DNA of 64,000 nt from Cavia porcellus (GCF_034190915.1 NW_026947484.1:207340657-207404656), one strand, 5' to 3'. Counted from the first letter of the stretch, positions 1 to 12,399 are shown. The notes: a model not told the origin generated them from the sequence alone. Numbers and translations: made by a program.

Positions 1-2830
1 AAACAAGGCATTGAGAGACAATAGTTGCACTCTGCCTTGCTGAATTCTTTTCTCATAGTGACTGTGACAGTTGTGTGACTAGGAAATGGCTTCTCTCTGT
101 ATTGTGGGTCACCAGAATCTGTCAGGTGTTGATTTTACTGGCCAGATATTCCCATTTACTAAGCACTTGAACGTATCAATACACCTGCATGCATCATTTC
201 TCCAGTGAAAGAAGCCAATATCCTCTTGTTCTCCAGGGAGTCTGAGCTATTTGAATTTTATCACAGTTCTCCACTTCAGTAACTCTAGAGGTTCCCAATT
301 AGCATGTTCAATTAAAACTTGTTTAAGTGCAGCTTTTGCTGTACTACAGCCAATTGAGCAGTAGTGGCTGAGTTTCCTGTTTACTCATAATACACCCGTG
401 ATGCCTTCTGTATTTGAATAAACATCAAATTTCTCAAAATATAGATCATGTTACCAATATCTGTGGTGCCATCACTTTCCTCCCCTTTCATCTCTGTATC
501 ATTTTATTCTGTCAAAAATACTGTGAACAATTCGTTGAAGAGTTGCGTAAACTTAGTCTCAAAATTTAGAAGGAATCCTTTGTTTCCTGCCAGGAGCCAT
601 TCGACCATGGAGTGAACAGATGGCTTCAGAGTCCTCCCAGGCGGTCCTGGCAGTTACACACTCTACCATCCCTTTCCGTGTTCAATCCTCTTCCAGGATT
701 ACTATCCCTGGGCATGAAGTGTAAAACTCTATTCCCTTTGCTGGGATTTCTGTTTTCAAATGTGTTGTTTTTATCTTTCTTATTTGTCAACATTAAACTA
801 AATGCTACCAGCAAGTTGTAGTTAGAACAGAGTACTCTTTACAATTGAAGAGTATCCATTCCCTTAATCAATGATAAGGCAGCCGCATATACTGAGGTAT
901 TGATCATCATTAGTTCTTTTATATCATGTGGAAATAGTCACCAGATTTATTAGGCTAGTTTTAACTGATCTTTTCTTCCTCAAACATTGCTATAACTTTC
1001 TTTTTGAATTTATATTTATCTTATTTGCTGTATCTGTTGGCCCCATATAGGATAGATTCCCCAAAATCAGTCCTCAGAATGACCACATGCTTAAGTGGGT
1101 AAACCCAGGATATACAAATTAGATTTTTTTAAAAAATGAGACACAAAAGAAATAATCAACATAAGAAACTGTAGTAAAAATAAGAAACAGTTGCCAAGTA
1201 AAATATATGGTAACCTGTTAAATCTGAATTTCAGATAAACAGCAAATATTTTACACCAAATTTTTAAGGGATATACTTACATGGAAAAATGCTTCTTGTC
1301 TAAAATTCAAATTTAGATGTATTTTTAGTTTTCTCAATTTAGCAACTCTATGTTGTACCAGCATGAGCAAGCAGAGCTCACGCCTGAGAAATCACACAGA
1401 ATACATCTCAAAGCTGCTCTTTTAGAGGACAGAGACCTTGGCCTTCCGGGATATCTAATGTTGCTCTCTGATTTCATGAACTGTGTTCCCTTTCAGCCTC
1501 CCCTTGTAATGGCAGCCATTCTGCCTGCCTCCACAAGCTCCTGAATGGCACTAACACTGAATGAGGTCAAGACAAATCAGCAGAGGAAAAAAGGCTTTGT
1601 TTCTTTTTCCTTTAGAATAATTCATACATTTTCCTGGACATGTGCATCTCACCTGACTGCCTTTTTATCTTTCATCAGCTACATCTCAGATTTTTGTTCT
1701 CTAAAAAACCCATCCACAAAGTGACATAATATTATTAGCGATTGTCTTTTTAAGGTGCACTTATTATAGAATATATTATTCCTTTAAATGAGTGGCTCTG
1801 TGCGGCTTGCTGATCCATAGCATCAATTTCACCTGGGAGCTTGTTACAAACACATGGTTGAACTCTTCCTGAACTTCTTGATCAGAAATTCTTCAAATAA
1901 GGGCTATTAAATTAAGATATATTTCCTTCAAAAATGTTTCAGATGAAACTTTGGACTTATTATAAATATGATTTATGGTTCAATGGCATTGTGTTGATGA
2001 ATCCTCAGTAATGAAGAATGTATTGCTAGGTAAATCATTGGTAAACGAAATATGTAACCATCTTCCATGTGCCTCATGGTCTAGCTCACAGAAGCACAGG
2101 TTGGATGTTCTAAATTTTACATAATGTCAGGAAATCCTCATTATAGAATCATATATTAAAATTGTTTCATTACACACAATATTTGAAGTTCAATTATATA
2201 TACTGTGCAGTGTTCCTTATCATAATATTTTTCAGTAAATACACCAAAATGATCACTATCCAGTCTTTGTTCAGATGCTAAAAGTAATAAAATATTCCAG
2301 TGAAATAATTAACTACCATAGATTTTAGAATCATTTCATGCTGCCATTTTAGGAAATTATAAAAATGTTTAAAATTTAATTAGTAGTTTCCTGGAACATA
2401 ATAGTAAAAATTCTGATAGAAACCTTTGGAAATACTTGTATCATTAGTATTTCTTGTGTACAATATAAATTGCTTAATAATTATACAAAGATTGAGAATT
2501 ACCACTTAGAATAGCCTTTATCTCTATTTAAGTTTTGGTCATTTTAATCTGTACTTTACATTTGTAAAAATGGATAGAAATACTTCAGAAATAATATAAC
2601 TTTATATGATTATTTCTTATTCATATGAAAGTATTTTGACAAACAAGAGTTGCATTTTATAGTATCTATAGATGCTTAAAAATTGATAGTAAAAGTAGCA
2701 GCAGTTATTTTTAAAATCATCTGTAAAAGAAATCTCTGACCAGGAAAGTTGTCCAAAAGATGAATAATTTATCTCTGTTGGGAAAATAAATCTCAGAACA
2801 AATGGTAGTTCAGGATTTTGTTTCTATTTC
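1..2830. other. Unique AT-rich DNA, no gene seen
   Basis: No repeat family or exon is recognised here. Open frames are short (for example 612-821 on the plus strand and 1350-1544 on the plus strand), lack any recognisable domain and sit in sequence with normal stop density. The stretch near 1370-1560 is slightly richer in GC than its surroundings, but nothing in it identifies it. Confidence 0.6.
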
Positions 2831-2832
2831 AG

Positions 2833-3197
2833 TATTTTAGTCTGCTGAAACCATTGTAACATAATACCATGTAAGAGGTGATTTAAACCAAAGAAATTTA
2901 ATACTTATTGTTCTGGAGGCTGGAGGTACAAGATAAAGGTGCAGGATAGTGTGGAGTCCAGTAGTGTCATACTTCCTGTGCAGATGACTGTTTTCTTTCT
3001 CACAAGACAGAGTGTGAACAGAAGGCTCTCCTATTGTCCGCCTAGGACATTAATCTCATTTATGAGGGCTTTACTTTCTTAAACTAATTAGTTCTCAATG
3101 GTTCCTGGACTACTACCATCACATGGGGTATCGGGATTTCTACATATGAGTTGGCGAAAGGTACAGATATTTGCTTGCTAACATAAAACTTCACGTA
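2833..3197 (-). mobile_element. MaLR-type solo LTR (MLT1/MST-like), antisense
   Basis: Read on the minus strand from about 3197, the block begins TGTTAGCAAGC and contains the diagnostic MaLR order: a 'cccatgtgatggt' segment, an 'aattagttt' segment, then 'gccctcataaatgagattaatg' split by small changes. It ends in the 'tctggaggc... ataaattt... accattgtaac...' stretch typical of the 3' half of MLT1/MST LTRs. No internal ERVL-MaLR region is adjacent, so it is a solitary LTR. It is clearly diverged. The family level (ERVL-MaLR) is fairly safe; the subfamily is not resolved. Confidence 0.7.
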
Positions 3198-4660
3198 ACA
3201 AAAGAATATAAACAGAATAAAATGCTATAGAGGTGAATACTATAGTATTTTATTCATGAAAAATAAGCTATACAGGCATTTCTTCACACTTGTGTTAATA
3301 TTTTTATATCCCACAACCAAAGAAAGTTTTGTCATTTTATTTGTTTGCAAGGGACAATTAAATATGATTTTAAAAATAGGCAAAACCATTTTTTTTCTGT
3401 ACCCCAGCAGTCAGGGCAAAGGCTTGGAGCACACCTATGTCTGTGACTGTGTATAGATTGGGGGCGTCTCCATTTTTGTTGTTTTATTAATAACAAATTT
3501 GCATGCAGCCAACAGGATAAACTATGTGACAATTTCCTTGATGAATCACTCACCATGATTACTTAGTCTTTGACAGTTAATATGATAGATTTTCTTCATT
3601 TTTAATCAATTGTCAGATGTGAGTTAAATTGGCTTAGAAATCATACGCAGTTTTCAGGTCACAGTATTTTGGTGGCTTTGCCTAAGGAGCCAGGAAATTA
3701 GATTAAAATAAAAAGGCTCTACTAGCTTCACAATATTAGTGATCTCACACTTCTACTGTAATTTCAAAAATGTTATTACAAATGACAATATCACTAATAA
3801 CAAAATTAAAAGAATAACTACATTCATTCAAATAAATTACACCTTAGAAAACAGTTATTTGTCAATTGAGAGAATCTAAATAATTACTTTTGAAATTCAA
3901 TGACAAGGGATACAGTTGTTTATGTTTATCTTCAGGATTTAGCTGGTTGTATATTTACTTTGGAAGGTGAAGGAAATAGAATTGTAAATATTTTATGTAC
4001 ATCTGCTTTTATTTTGAGAATGCTAAATTTGTACAACACATGCAAATAAAATTTATTCAGAGTGAAGCCAGACCATCCTGAAATATCTCGAAGTGACTGA
4101 CTAAAGGTTCTTTTTAAAATTAAATTTTATTCTCATCTTTAGAAGAAAAATAAAGGGATACTCTAAAGTAAATAGAAGTCCACTTTCCTTTGGCGCTCTG
4201 CTAAGGTATATTATATTGTTGCAGTACATTATGGGCAGTCCTAATTCAGAGGTAGCAACTTTTTTCATCTTGATGGTTTATTTTAATTATCAGCTTGATT
4301 GACAGATGTTTCAGAGATTAGAAAAGCACCCTTCTGGTTCAGTTCGGGCTTGATTTGGGGAATGACTTTAACATTGTACAATGGTTCATGATTCCCTTTC
4401 TCACTATTTCATCCTTTGCCTTTTGAGATTTCCTGGTCACAGTAAGATGAGCAAGGTTTCTCTTTTAGGATTCTGCCCTAATATTTCTAAGGTGAGTGAA
4501 TCATGTATTGAAACCTTTGAAAGTGTGAGTCACAATAAATTTCTCTTCCTCTGAGCTACAGAAGTCAGATATTTTTTGCCACTAATGGAAAGCTGAAAAT
4601 TACACTGTGGCAGCCAAATCATGATTATTTGCAAAAGTATTTTAGAATAACATTTTTTTT
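3198..4660. other. Unique AT-rich DNA, no gene seen
   Basis: I recognise no repeat family, exon or RNA gene in this stretch. It is strongly AT-rich, with short open frames only, including a plus-strand frame at 3256-3456 and its antisense shadow. Confidence 0.55.
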
Positions 4661-4663
4661 CTT

Positions 4664-4724
4664 CAGCCCTGGGAATTGAACCCAGGGAGTTTGCACTCAG
4701 CTACATATGTAGTTATCTATCTAT

Positions 4725-4755
<31 letters not shown>

Positions 4756-4877
4756 TATTTTCAGATGGACTCTCACTAAGTCACTATATTTTTAAAGATG
4801 AGCTCAAATTTGAGATTCTCTTAAAACAGGTTCCCAGAGTGCTGGGAATACAGGCATGCATCACCACGTCTGGCTAG
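4664..4877 (-). mobile_element. B1-dID composite SINE, antisense
   Basis: Reading the plus strand gives the reverse complement of a dID tail ('ccctgggaattgaaccca', then 'gcactcagctacat'), then a (TTTA)n linker at 4720-4754. After that comes the reverse complement of a 7SL-derived B1 monomer ('agtgctgggaatacaggcatgcatcaccacgtctggct', given here in its key words only). This order, B1 followed by A-rich linker followed by ID-related tail, defines B1-dID SINEs known from several rodent lineages. The element is old and diverged. Confidence 0.8.
4720..4754. repeat. (TTTA)n microsatellite inside a SINE
   Basis: About nine TTTA units form the A-rich linker between the B1 and dID halves of the antisense SINE that surrounds it. 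Confidence 0.9.
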
Positions 4878-4879
4878 AA

Positions 4880-5605
4880 TATATTTTTGATTAAAAGAAT
4901 AGCCAAAATAAAAATTATTCAGTGTTTTGTGGGCATTATTTCAGAAATGAAGTGAGCCTTTGCTCACTTTGTTAGTTTATGTGGAGCTTGAAATTATACT
5001 TAACTTGCATGTGCCTTTGTAAGTTTGAGAGGTTTCCAGTGCATGCAGGCTTCTGATGAGATCTGTGATTATATTGAGAAAATAAGATTTTTATTAGATG
5101 CAATGCCAACATTTGGAAAACATTGACAATTCACTAAAAAAATGTTTTCTAGGTGACAGATACATGATTTTACAAAAAATCATGCTTGGGAAAACATTCT
5201 ATTCCATGTGGAAAGTAGACCAATTCATTTTAATGCTTCACTAAAACACTATCAAATATTTATTTATGCAGTTCTTGATTCCATGTTACAATTGACTTTT
5301 AAGGAGCTACTATCTGTCAAGGTTTGCTATGATATGAAAGAAGAGAAAACCTGTACTGGACATGGCTATGAATATACTCATTGCATTGCTAATTGCATAC
5401 TTATCTGAAGAAGCATTGTGTCCATACACTGAAATCCAAACAGCAATCATAACTGACGAATGGAGAAGCAGATATGAGAATCCTGCTGTTCTTTATTAGG
5501 TCAGATACTAAACTTTCAAAAATGCAAAAATGATATTCTTTTAACTTTTAAGTTAAGGAAATATAATTATTCTAATGAAATATGTTCCCAAAGCTAACAT
5601 GTGAT
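4880..5605. other. Unique AT-rich DNA, no gene seen
   Basis: No recognisable repeat or exon. A 66-codon plus-strand frame (5208-5408) has no domain that I recognise. Confidence 0.5.
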
Positions 5606-5607
5606 GA

Positions 5608-7690
5608 ATTTATTTTATTTTTTTTTATTTAAAAAAGGGAAAATTCAGAAAGGAAAAACAAAAAGCAAAAGGCATAAACAACAACAGCAGACTCAAAATA
5701 TTAACAATACATATCTTCAAAACAATGAAAGAAATTTAACAATGGTTGTTATTTGCGTATTATTCTCTTTTTTTCAAAGAAAAAAAAGAAAATGAAAGAA
5801 AATAGAAGAACAAAACAAAAGGATAAAACGATACCTAATTCAAAAAAATTGTCATTCTAGAATCACTAATTGATACATTGTTCATTGTCGTCTTAAAAAA
5901 TAGTTGCCAAAGTCACAAAATCAAAGCAAAAATAGTGGCTAGCCACTGAAACATTGATAGTGCAAATCTTTCTGTTCAATGTTCCAACAGAAATTCAGTA
6001 ATATGCTCACCTATCTTACATACTATACATACTATTACATACTATACATACTATTTAGAGCACTTTCCTTCCCTTTTGCTTTCACAGTATGTATCATACT
6101 TTTTGGATTCCATGATTCTGTCAGTTTTATTGTTTCTTACACTAGAGAGACAATGTGAAATTTACCCATGTAAATCTTACTTATTTCACTAATGAGGATA
6201 TTTTCAAGTTGCCTCCATTTACCTATAAAAAGACCTCAAGATCATCCTTTTTATAGCTGAGTTGTATTCCACTGTATAAAAATACCACATTTTTTTCATT
6301 CACTCTGCAGTTGAAGGGCATTTTGGTTGTTTCCAAGATTTAGCTATCACGAACTGTGCTGTTATGAACATGGGTGCACATGCATTTCTGTAAGATGATG
6401 TTTTCAATTTTTCAGGGGAATTGCTGGATTGAATGAAACTTCCAATCCTAGTTTTTTGAAATAACTCTATACTTATTTCCACAGTGATTGCCCCAGTCTG
6501 CACTTCTAACAGTGGAGAAGTGTTCCTTTTTCCCTGCAAAAGGGTTAAACAACATTTGTTATCAGTTGTTTTCTTGATGGCAGCCATTCTTTCTGGGGTG
6601 AGATGAAATCTCAATGCTATTTTAATTTGCATTTAATTTCTTGAATGACCAGTAATGGTGAACATTTCTTCATGTATTTACTTGCCATTTGTATATTTCA
6701 TCTGAGAACTGTGTGTTTATCTCCAATGCCCATTTTTGGAGAGGGTCTTTGAATTTGGGGGGCTTAATGTTTTTCCGTTTTTTACATGTTCTGTATATAA
6801 GTCTTTTGTCTGAGGAATTGTTGGCTAAAATTCTTTCCCATTCTGTGGGTTTTCTTTTCACTTGTTTATGATTTCCTTTGAAGTGCAAAAACTTTTTAGT
6901 AATATGAGATCCTAATTGTTGATTCTTTGAAATATTTCCCATGTGGTTTGCATTTTACTCATGAATTCTTTCCCTATCCCTATGTCTCCAAGATTTTTAC
7001 CTACTTTGTCTTCCAGTAGGTTTAGTGATTCTTTTTTAATATTTGCATCCTTGATCCATTTTGAAACAAAGTGTATGGTGATAAGCATGGATCTAGTTTT
7101 AGTCCTTGGCATATGGGATGCCAATTTTTCCAACCCCATTTATTAAAGAGGCTATCATTTTGCCAGTGAACATGTTTAGCCCTTTTGTCAATTATAAGGT
7201 AGCTGAGTGTCTTTGTAGTAGTGTTTGCATCTTATCTGTTCCACTGATCCTCAGATCTATTTCTTTGCCAGAACCATGATGATTTTACTACTGTGGCTTT
7301 GTAGTGTAGTTTCAAGTAAGAAATTGAGATGCTTCCTGTCTTGTTCGCCTTTGTTGCCCGGCATTACCTTTGATATTCTAGGTTTCTTCTGTTTCTAGAT
7401 GAATTTTAGGAATAATTTTCCTAGATCTGTAAGATATGTTAATGGTATTTTGATTGAGATTGCATTAAATCTATATAACAGTTTTGGGAGTATGGCCATT
7501 TTCACATTGTTGGTTCTTCCTAGCCAAGAGCAAGAAATGTCCTTTCATTTTCTAATATCCTCTTCAATCTCCTTTTTTAGAGGAGTATAATTTTCAGTAT
7601 ATAGATCTTTTATATTCTTGGTTAGGTTGATTCTTAAGTATCTAATTTTTTTAGATGTTATTGTGAAAGGTGATCCTTCCATAATTTCCT
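5608..7690 (-). mobile_element. LINE-1, 3' half (3'UTR and C-terminal ORF2), minus strand
   Basis: A T-run near 5611-5631 marks the poly(A) end of a minus-strand L1. The A/C-rich stretch 5640-6180 is its 3'UTR; it resembles the 3'UTRs at 15.1-15.7 kb and 52.3-52.7 kb. From about 6200 upwards the minus strand encodes the last third of ORF2. Alignment by eye with the nearly full-length L1 at 15-21 kb runs to about 7690 and then stops abruptly in the ORF2 region just after the 'agattgattct... agtat' segment. The remainder of ORF2, ORF1 and the 5'UTR appear at 10095-13115, probably the same original insertion, interrupted by a foreign block. Confidence 0.85.
6300..7139 (-). pseudogene. L1 ORF2 C-terminal segment, frameshifted
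   Basis: Three overlapping minus-strand frames (6300-6632, 6670-6942, 6912-7139) read as successive pieces of the ORF2p C-terminal region. The middle piece contains the family pattern WERI followed by an ANNSSDK-like stretch, then 'PLQKWALEINTQFS', which corresponds to the conserved KDPxQKWAxEMNxHFS segment of mammalian L1. The upper piece contains the [22 protein letters not shown] segment in degraded form. In intact L1 this region lies downstream of reverse transcriptase and includes the cysteine-rich end. Several frameshifts and stops show that the copy is dead. Confidence 0.85.
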
Positions 7691-10090
7691 GAACATGTAT
7701 TTCATGAGCCTGAACATGTATTTCTATCCTTTCTATATTTGAAGGAGAAACAGTACAGAACAGGACAGAACAAAACCTATTCCTATGGACACATAAATCT
7801 AAAAAGACATGTAAAACTGCTGTACAAGGAATTCTATTATGGTTACTGTGCTATCTCTTGTTATCATCAAGAGAATTGGCTATATTATCAGATAATGTAT
7901 AATTGAATATATCAGTTCATTACAGAATTAACAGAAATACAACTCTGTAGATAGTGTAGAGCTAGAAAAGCAGGTAGTGGATTTTGTCATTTTTGGTATA
8001 GTTGCCTGTACTCTCTGACTTGATAACACCAACTAATCAGTTTTGAGTAAAATATGTCAATAATAAGCAGCAATCAAACAAATCAGATTTAACTGAGATC
8101 AAGTCAAGATACAACAGTATAAGTCATACAGGGATCCAGATTAAGTTAATAGGAAATTAAAGATGACCACCGTGCTATATCCTGATATCTTCGGGACGGC
8201 TGTCTGTGCCCTCAGATTTAGTGCTTATATACAAACTGGGACAGAAGAAGTTCCATCCAAGCAGAGTGGTGCAAGTAATATGGGTTTTAATTCCTGATAC
8301 ACTATTAGCAATATCTTCTGCTCTTTTTTTTTTTTTAAAGACTATTCCTTCCCTTTCACTCCCCCAAGATGTACTTGTATTTTTGGGTCTCTCCAACACT
8401 CTTGGTTTTATATTAGGGGGGAAACCTGCTATTTACCTAAGTGTTTCCAAACTTTCTTACTCCTGGACTTGATCTCTAGTTGTATTTCTTCACTTATTAA
8501 AGCCTGTCTTTTCAACATATCCATAAGTACTGGGCTATTTGCCCTATTGCTCTCTGGTTCCCTATCACATTGAGTTCTGTTTTCTCATATTTGATTTTGA
8601 TCCATATAACCTTCTTCAGGTTAATTGTATTCCCTATAAAGAGCATCTTGGTGGACCCTACCTCTTGATCCACTCTGCCTGTGATTCGCTCATTTCTCAC
8701 TTGTTAGTGTATCTCAGCCATCTATATTAGAAATTATATCCAACCTTCTCTGTCTCATTTACGTTGTGCTCTTTTTCTGTCATTAGTTGTCTGTCTGTCT
8801 TCTCATTTTGCTTTTTGTTCCATTCATTGGGGCCTCTCTGCCACTGTTCCTGAAATCTTGGTGCTTTGCTCTCTCATTAGAACGTGCTATAGTATTCTCT
8901 ATAGAGTTGGATTAGTGGTTGCTAATTTACTTTTTGTTCCTTCCGTACAAGTGTATATAGGAGATCCAGTTTCTTTTTTGTTGATTATAGTTTGTTTGAA
9001 TTGTGCCAGCTAGGTGTTCCTGCCCACTGCAGAGTACTAGGGAAACAAAGACTGGGGCAGCCTATGATGGGCCCACCCCTCCAGGTCAGTCAACCTGCTG
9101 AAGGCTTCACTGCATTAGGGTGCACTGCCAGGTGTAGGGAATTGATTTGGGCTAACCTATTGAGTCTTAGTCCACCGTGTTACCCAGGGCAAGTGCACCC
9201 CACCAATCCCACTTGAGAAGGGAGTAGCTGGCTGAAGTCACCACTGCTCCTTTTTCTAGCCTATTTGCCTAGTCCCAGAATGTCGTCTGTTGGAGCTCCC
9301 CTTCTCTATGGAAGAAATTTTATTCCACTCACTCACCACAGGTTGATGCAGGGTTCCCTGCCAGCTCTGCTCTCAATTTGGTTTGCTAACTCTGACCCTC
9401 AGTGTGAACACCTCTCCAGTGAGTTGAATCTGGTAGGCTATCCCAGCTGTGCCAGTTCAAGCATCTATTGGAGCGCCTCCTTCTCTATGGAAGAAATTTT
9501 ATTCCACTCACTCACCACAGGTTGATGCAGGGTTCCCTGCCAGCTCTGCTCTCAATTTGGTTTGCTAACTCTGACCCTCAGTGTGAACACCTCTCCAGTG
9601 AGTTGAATTTGGTAGGCTATCCCAGCTGTGCCAGTTCAAGCATCTATTGGAGCGCCTCCTTCTCTATGGAAGAGTTTTTATTCCTCTTACTTACCACAGG
9701 TCAATGCAGGCTTCCCTGCCAGCTCTGCTCTCACTCACTTCGGTTCACCAACTGCTACCCTCGGTGCTAATGCCTCTCCAGTGAGTCGAAGTTGGCGGGC
9801 TATCCCGGCTGTGCCAGTTCAAGCACATCAGCAACAGCGAGTCCAAGCAGGGAGTTCAAGAGGCAGCACTGAGACTGTAGCTGTTCCAATCATATCACAA
9901 GGACTGTATTTTTAACTGGTTTTTCTCAGCTTAATTTGTTTCTCGATTGGAAGGGTTTATCTCCCTCTGTTTGGTACTCCCCGTGCTGTATTATTTTTGG
10001 GATCTAAGTTGACCATCTCAGAGAGCCTCTGTTGCTTGCTGTTATCTATACACCATCTTTGGGACTCCTGAGTAGAGATTTTCAAATGAG
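7690..10090 (-). mobile_element. Foreign block inside the L1; composite retroelement, unidentified
   Basis: L1 homology to the neighbouring full-length copy stops near 7690 and resumes near 10095, about 1.2 kb further along ORF2 than it stopped, so this 2.4 kb replaces or interrupts ORF2. Its low-coordinate part (7735-8300) is A/C-rich ('acagaacaggacagaacaaaacc') and resembles the L1 3'UTR type seen at 44.75, 15.1 and 52.3 kb. A T-run lies at 8323-8336. Its high-coordinate part (about 9000-9910) is GC-richer and contains a 179-bp tandem array. The section 8340-9000 is unassigned; the phrase 'cttgatccactctgcc' near 8667 weakly recalls the L1 endonuclease region. I infer a second minus-strand L1-related element. 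No target-site duplication was found and the boundaries are approximate. Confidence 0.45.
9292..9826. repeat. Tandem repeat, three units of 178-179 bp
   Basis: Units start at 9292, 9470 and 9649, each beginning with a 'ggag...ccttctctatggaag' phrase and ending 'ctatcccagctgtgcc' plus 'agttcaagca'. Units 1 and 2 differ at only a few bases, at their start and one C/T near 9430. Unit 3 is clearly more diverged. The array stays open in overlapping plus-strand frames (9265-9525, 9468-9770, 9628-9915), but these repeat one another and have no domain, so I do not call them genes. It resembles monomeric promoter repeats of rodent L1 5'UTRs in size and GC content. Confidence 0.9.
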
Positions 10091-10094
10091 CTTT

Positions 10095-11340
10095 TGAATT
10101 CCCATGGTATCTGTATTAATTTCCCTCTTTTCAGTCCATATTGCACGTATTTGAGTTTTTTCTTTCTTTTCCTTGATAATGTTGGCTAGAGGTTTATCAA
10201 TTTTGTTTATTCTCTCAAAAGACCCAGCTCTTTGGTGTGTTAATTCTTTTTTTTTTTTTTTTTCATTTCAACTGCATTAATTTCTGTTCTAATCTTTACA
10301 ATTTCCTCTCTTCTATGAGCTTTGAGTTTGACTTGCTCTTTCTTTTCTAGGAGCTTGAGATGTAGCATTAGGTTATTTATTTGTGCTTGTTCCATTTTCT
10401 TGATATGACTATTTATTGCTATATATTTTCCTCTTAGGACTGCTTTCATTGCATCCCATAGGTTACAGTGTTGTGGCTGCATTTTTCATTGTACTGCAGG
10501 CATTGTTTTATTTCTTCTTTAATTTCATCTGTAACCCACTAGTTGTTCAGAATGTTGTTATTTAATTTCTATGTATTTATGCAGGTTCTGTAGGATTTTT
10601 TACCATTGATTTCCAGTTTTAGTGCACTATGATCAGATATTATGCATGGGATAATTTCACTCCCTTCGCATTTACTTAAGAATGTTTTATGAGTTAATAT
10701 GTGGTCTATTTTGGAAAATGTTCCATGTACAACTCAATGTGTATTCTGATGTGGTTGGATGGAAAACTGCAAACACCTATTAAGTTCATTCATTCACAGG
10801 TGTGCTTCAGTTCTGTTATTTCTTTGATGAATTTTTGTCTAGTTGATCTATCTCTTTGTGACATTGGGGTGCTAAGGTCTCCTATTACAATTGTGTTCTT
10901 GTGTACTTTATTTTTCATGTCCATTAATGTTTGTCCTACATAATTGCTGCTCCTGTATTTGGTGCATATATATTTATAATTGATAATTCTTCCTCTTGTA
11001 GTTTTCCACTTATAAGTATGTAGTAGCTTTCTTTATCTCTTTTTAGGGTTAAAGTTCACTTTGTCTGCAAACAGAATAGCTACCCCTGGCCTTTTCTGCA
11101 TTCCTGTTGCATGGAATAATATTTTCCATCCTTTGACTTTTACCCTATGAGTTTCTTTTTGAGACACATGTTATTCTTGTATACAGCATATAGTGGGGTC
11201 CTGTTTCTTGATCCATTCTGTCAACCTGCTTCTTTTGACAGGTGAATTGAGCCCATTAACATTTATGGATATCACTCATATGTACTGGCTTGACTTTGCC
11301 ATATTATGCTCCTGTTATTGGTTTCCCACTTTCCTCCCTT
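10095..11340 (-). pseudogene. L1 ORF2 N-terminal half (endonuclease and linker), broken
   Basis: The plus strand shows the reverse complement of the conserved L1 EN region: 'cttgatccattctgtcaacctgc' near 11210, and 'gacattggggtgctaaggtctcc' near 10860 (each shortened here). A minus-strand frame at 10240-10482 gives the EN-RT linker, with the 'QAQINNLMLHLKLLEKKEQVKLKAHRREEIVKIRTEIN' segment in recognisable form and a lysine run from a long T-tract. Apurinic-type endonuclease activity is a family property. Catalytic residues cannot be read continuously here because stops and frameshifts interrupt the frame. Confidence 0.8.
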
Positions 11341-11401
11341 GTTTAATTTCTTGTCTAGCTTGACAGTTTCTTTCTGTTGTTCTGGAGGTTAATGCTCATT
11401 T

Positions 11402-11956
11402 TTATCTCTTTCTAGTATGTCTTTCAATACTCTTTCTGGGGTTGGTGTGATAGATATGAATTTCTTGTGCTTTGTCATGAAAGTATCCTGTTTCTCCATT
11501 AAATTTGAAATACAGTTTTTTTGGGTACATCAGTTTGCATTGAAAATTGTTTCCTTTTAGGACTTGAAATACTTCACTCCAAACCCATCTTAACCTGAAG
11601 CTTTGTGCTGAAAAGTCTGCCATGATTCTAATAGGCTTTCCTTGATAGGTGAGTTGTGTCTTTTCTCTAACACCTTTTAGTATTCTGTTTTTATGCTGTA
11701 TGTCTGGGATCTTTATTATTATATGTCTGGGTGTATATTTATGTTGATTATGACTGCTTGGCATGTTATATGCCTCACTTATTTGTATGTCAGATTTTTT
11801 TCCAATTTTTGGGAAAATTTCTACTATTACTTTCATGAACAATTTAGTTATGTTCTTTGTGTTGTCTACTGCATCCTCACTGATGCCGATTAGTCTTAAA
11901 TTGTTTCTCTTGGCATCATCTTGAAGCTGCTGGATTGTAATTGCATGCTGTTTCAT
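11402..11956 (-). pseudogene. L1 ORF1p RRM and C-terminal domain, 184-codon open piece
   Basis: This is the longest open frame in the window and the best preserved L1 protein fragment. On the minus strand it reads from the end of the ORF1p coiled coil ('ITIQQLQDDAKRNNLRLIG') into the RRM (the RHIIIKIPDIQHKNRIL segment) and the C-terminal domain (IRIMADFSAQSFRLRWVW, then a 'YPKKLYFKFNGE' strand). ORF1p is a trimeric RNA-binding chaperone that coats L1 RNA. The N-terminal part lies upstream at 12141-12396 in other frames, so the gene is split by at least one frameshift. There is no reason to think it has a host function. Confidence 0.85.
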
Positions 11957-12140
11957 TGTTTTTATAAGTTCTATATTTTCATGGTGTGTATCTGTGATCC
12001 TGTCCTCAAGGTCTGAATTTCTATGCTCAGCTTCATTTAAACAGTTTTACCAGCTTTCAATAGAATTTTTTTGTTTCTTGAATATTGCTTTGAATGTATT
12101 TCATGGATTAGTTTGTTTTCTACATTGTTCATTCAAAGTT

Positions 12141-12396
12141 TCAATAAATTTCCCATGATCCTGTATTGTTTTTATCTATTTCTTTCCTAGCTATGCTGAG
12201 CAAATCCTTTACTAAGGTTGTTATTTCTGTCTTTACATAAGACGTTACTTCTAATTTTATTTCCTCTGCAGTCTCATGAATTTGTTTGTTTACTTCATTT
12301 CCTATCTTCAGATATTTCTGATGTATAACTTTTAAAGTCCTCCATTTCTCTGTCACCTGTTCTTGCACCTAATGGGCTAGATGTTTGAGATTGCAT
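12141..12396 (-). pseudogene. L1 ORF1p N-terminal coiled coil, frameshifted
   Basis: An ATG at 12396 begins a peptide, MQSQTSSP, that matches the start of ORF1 in the neighbouring full-length L1 (MQSKTCSP at 20536). The frame then shifts by one base. The frame at 12141-12368 gives a heptad-rich, charged stretch (VNKQIHETAEEIKLEV onwards) typical of the ORF1p coiled coil. Confidence 0.75.
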
Positions 12397-12399
12397 TTT

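Noticed and set aside
9292..9826. CRISPR-like array
   Set aside because: The repeated unit is about 179 bp without spacers, in a mammalian genome. It is an ordinary tandem repeat.
9265..9915. Overlapping plus-strand frames of 86-100 codons that repeat the same peptide
   Set aside because: They arise because the 179-bp units happen to lack stops in several frames. There is no domain, no start context and no conservation argument.
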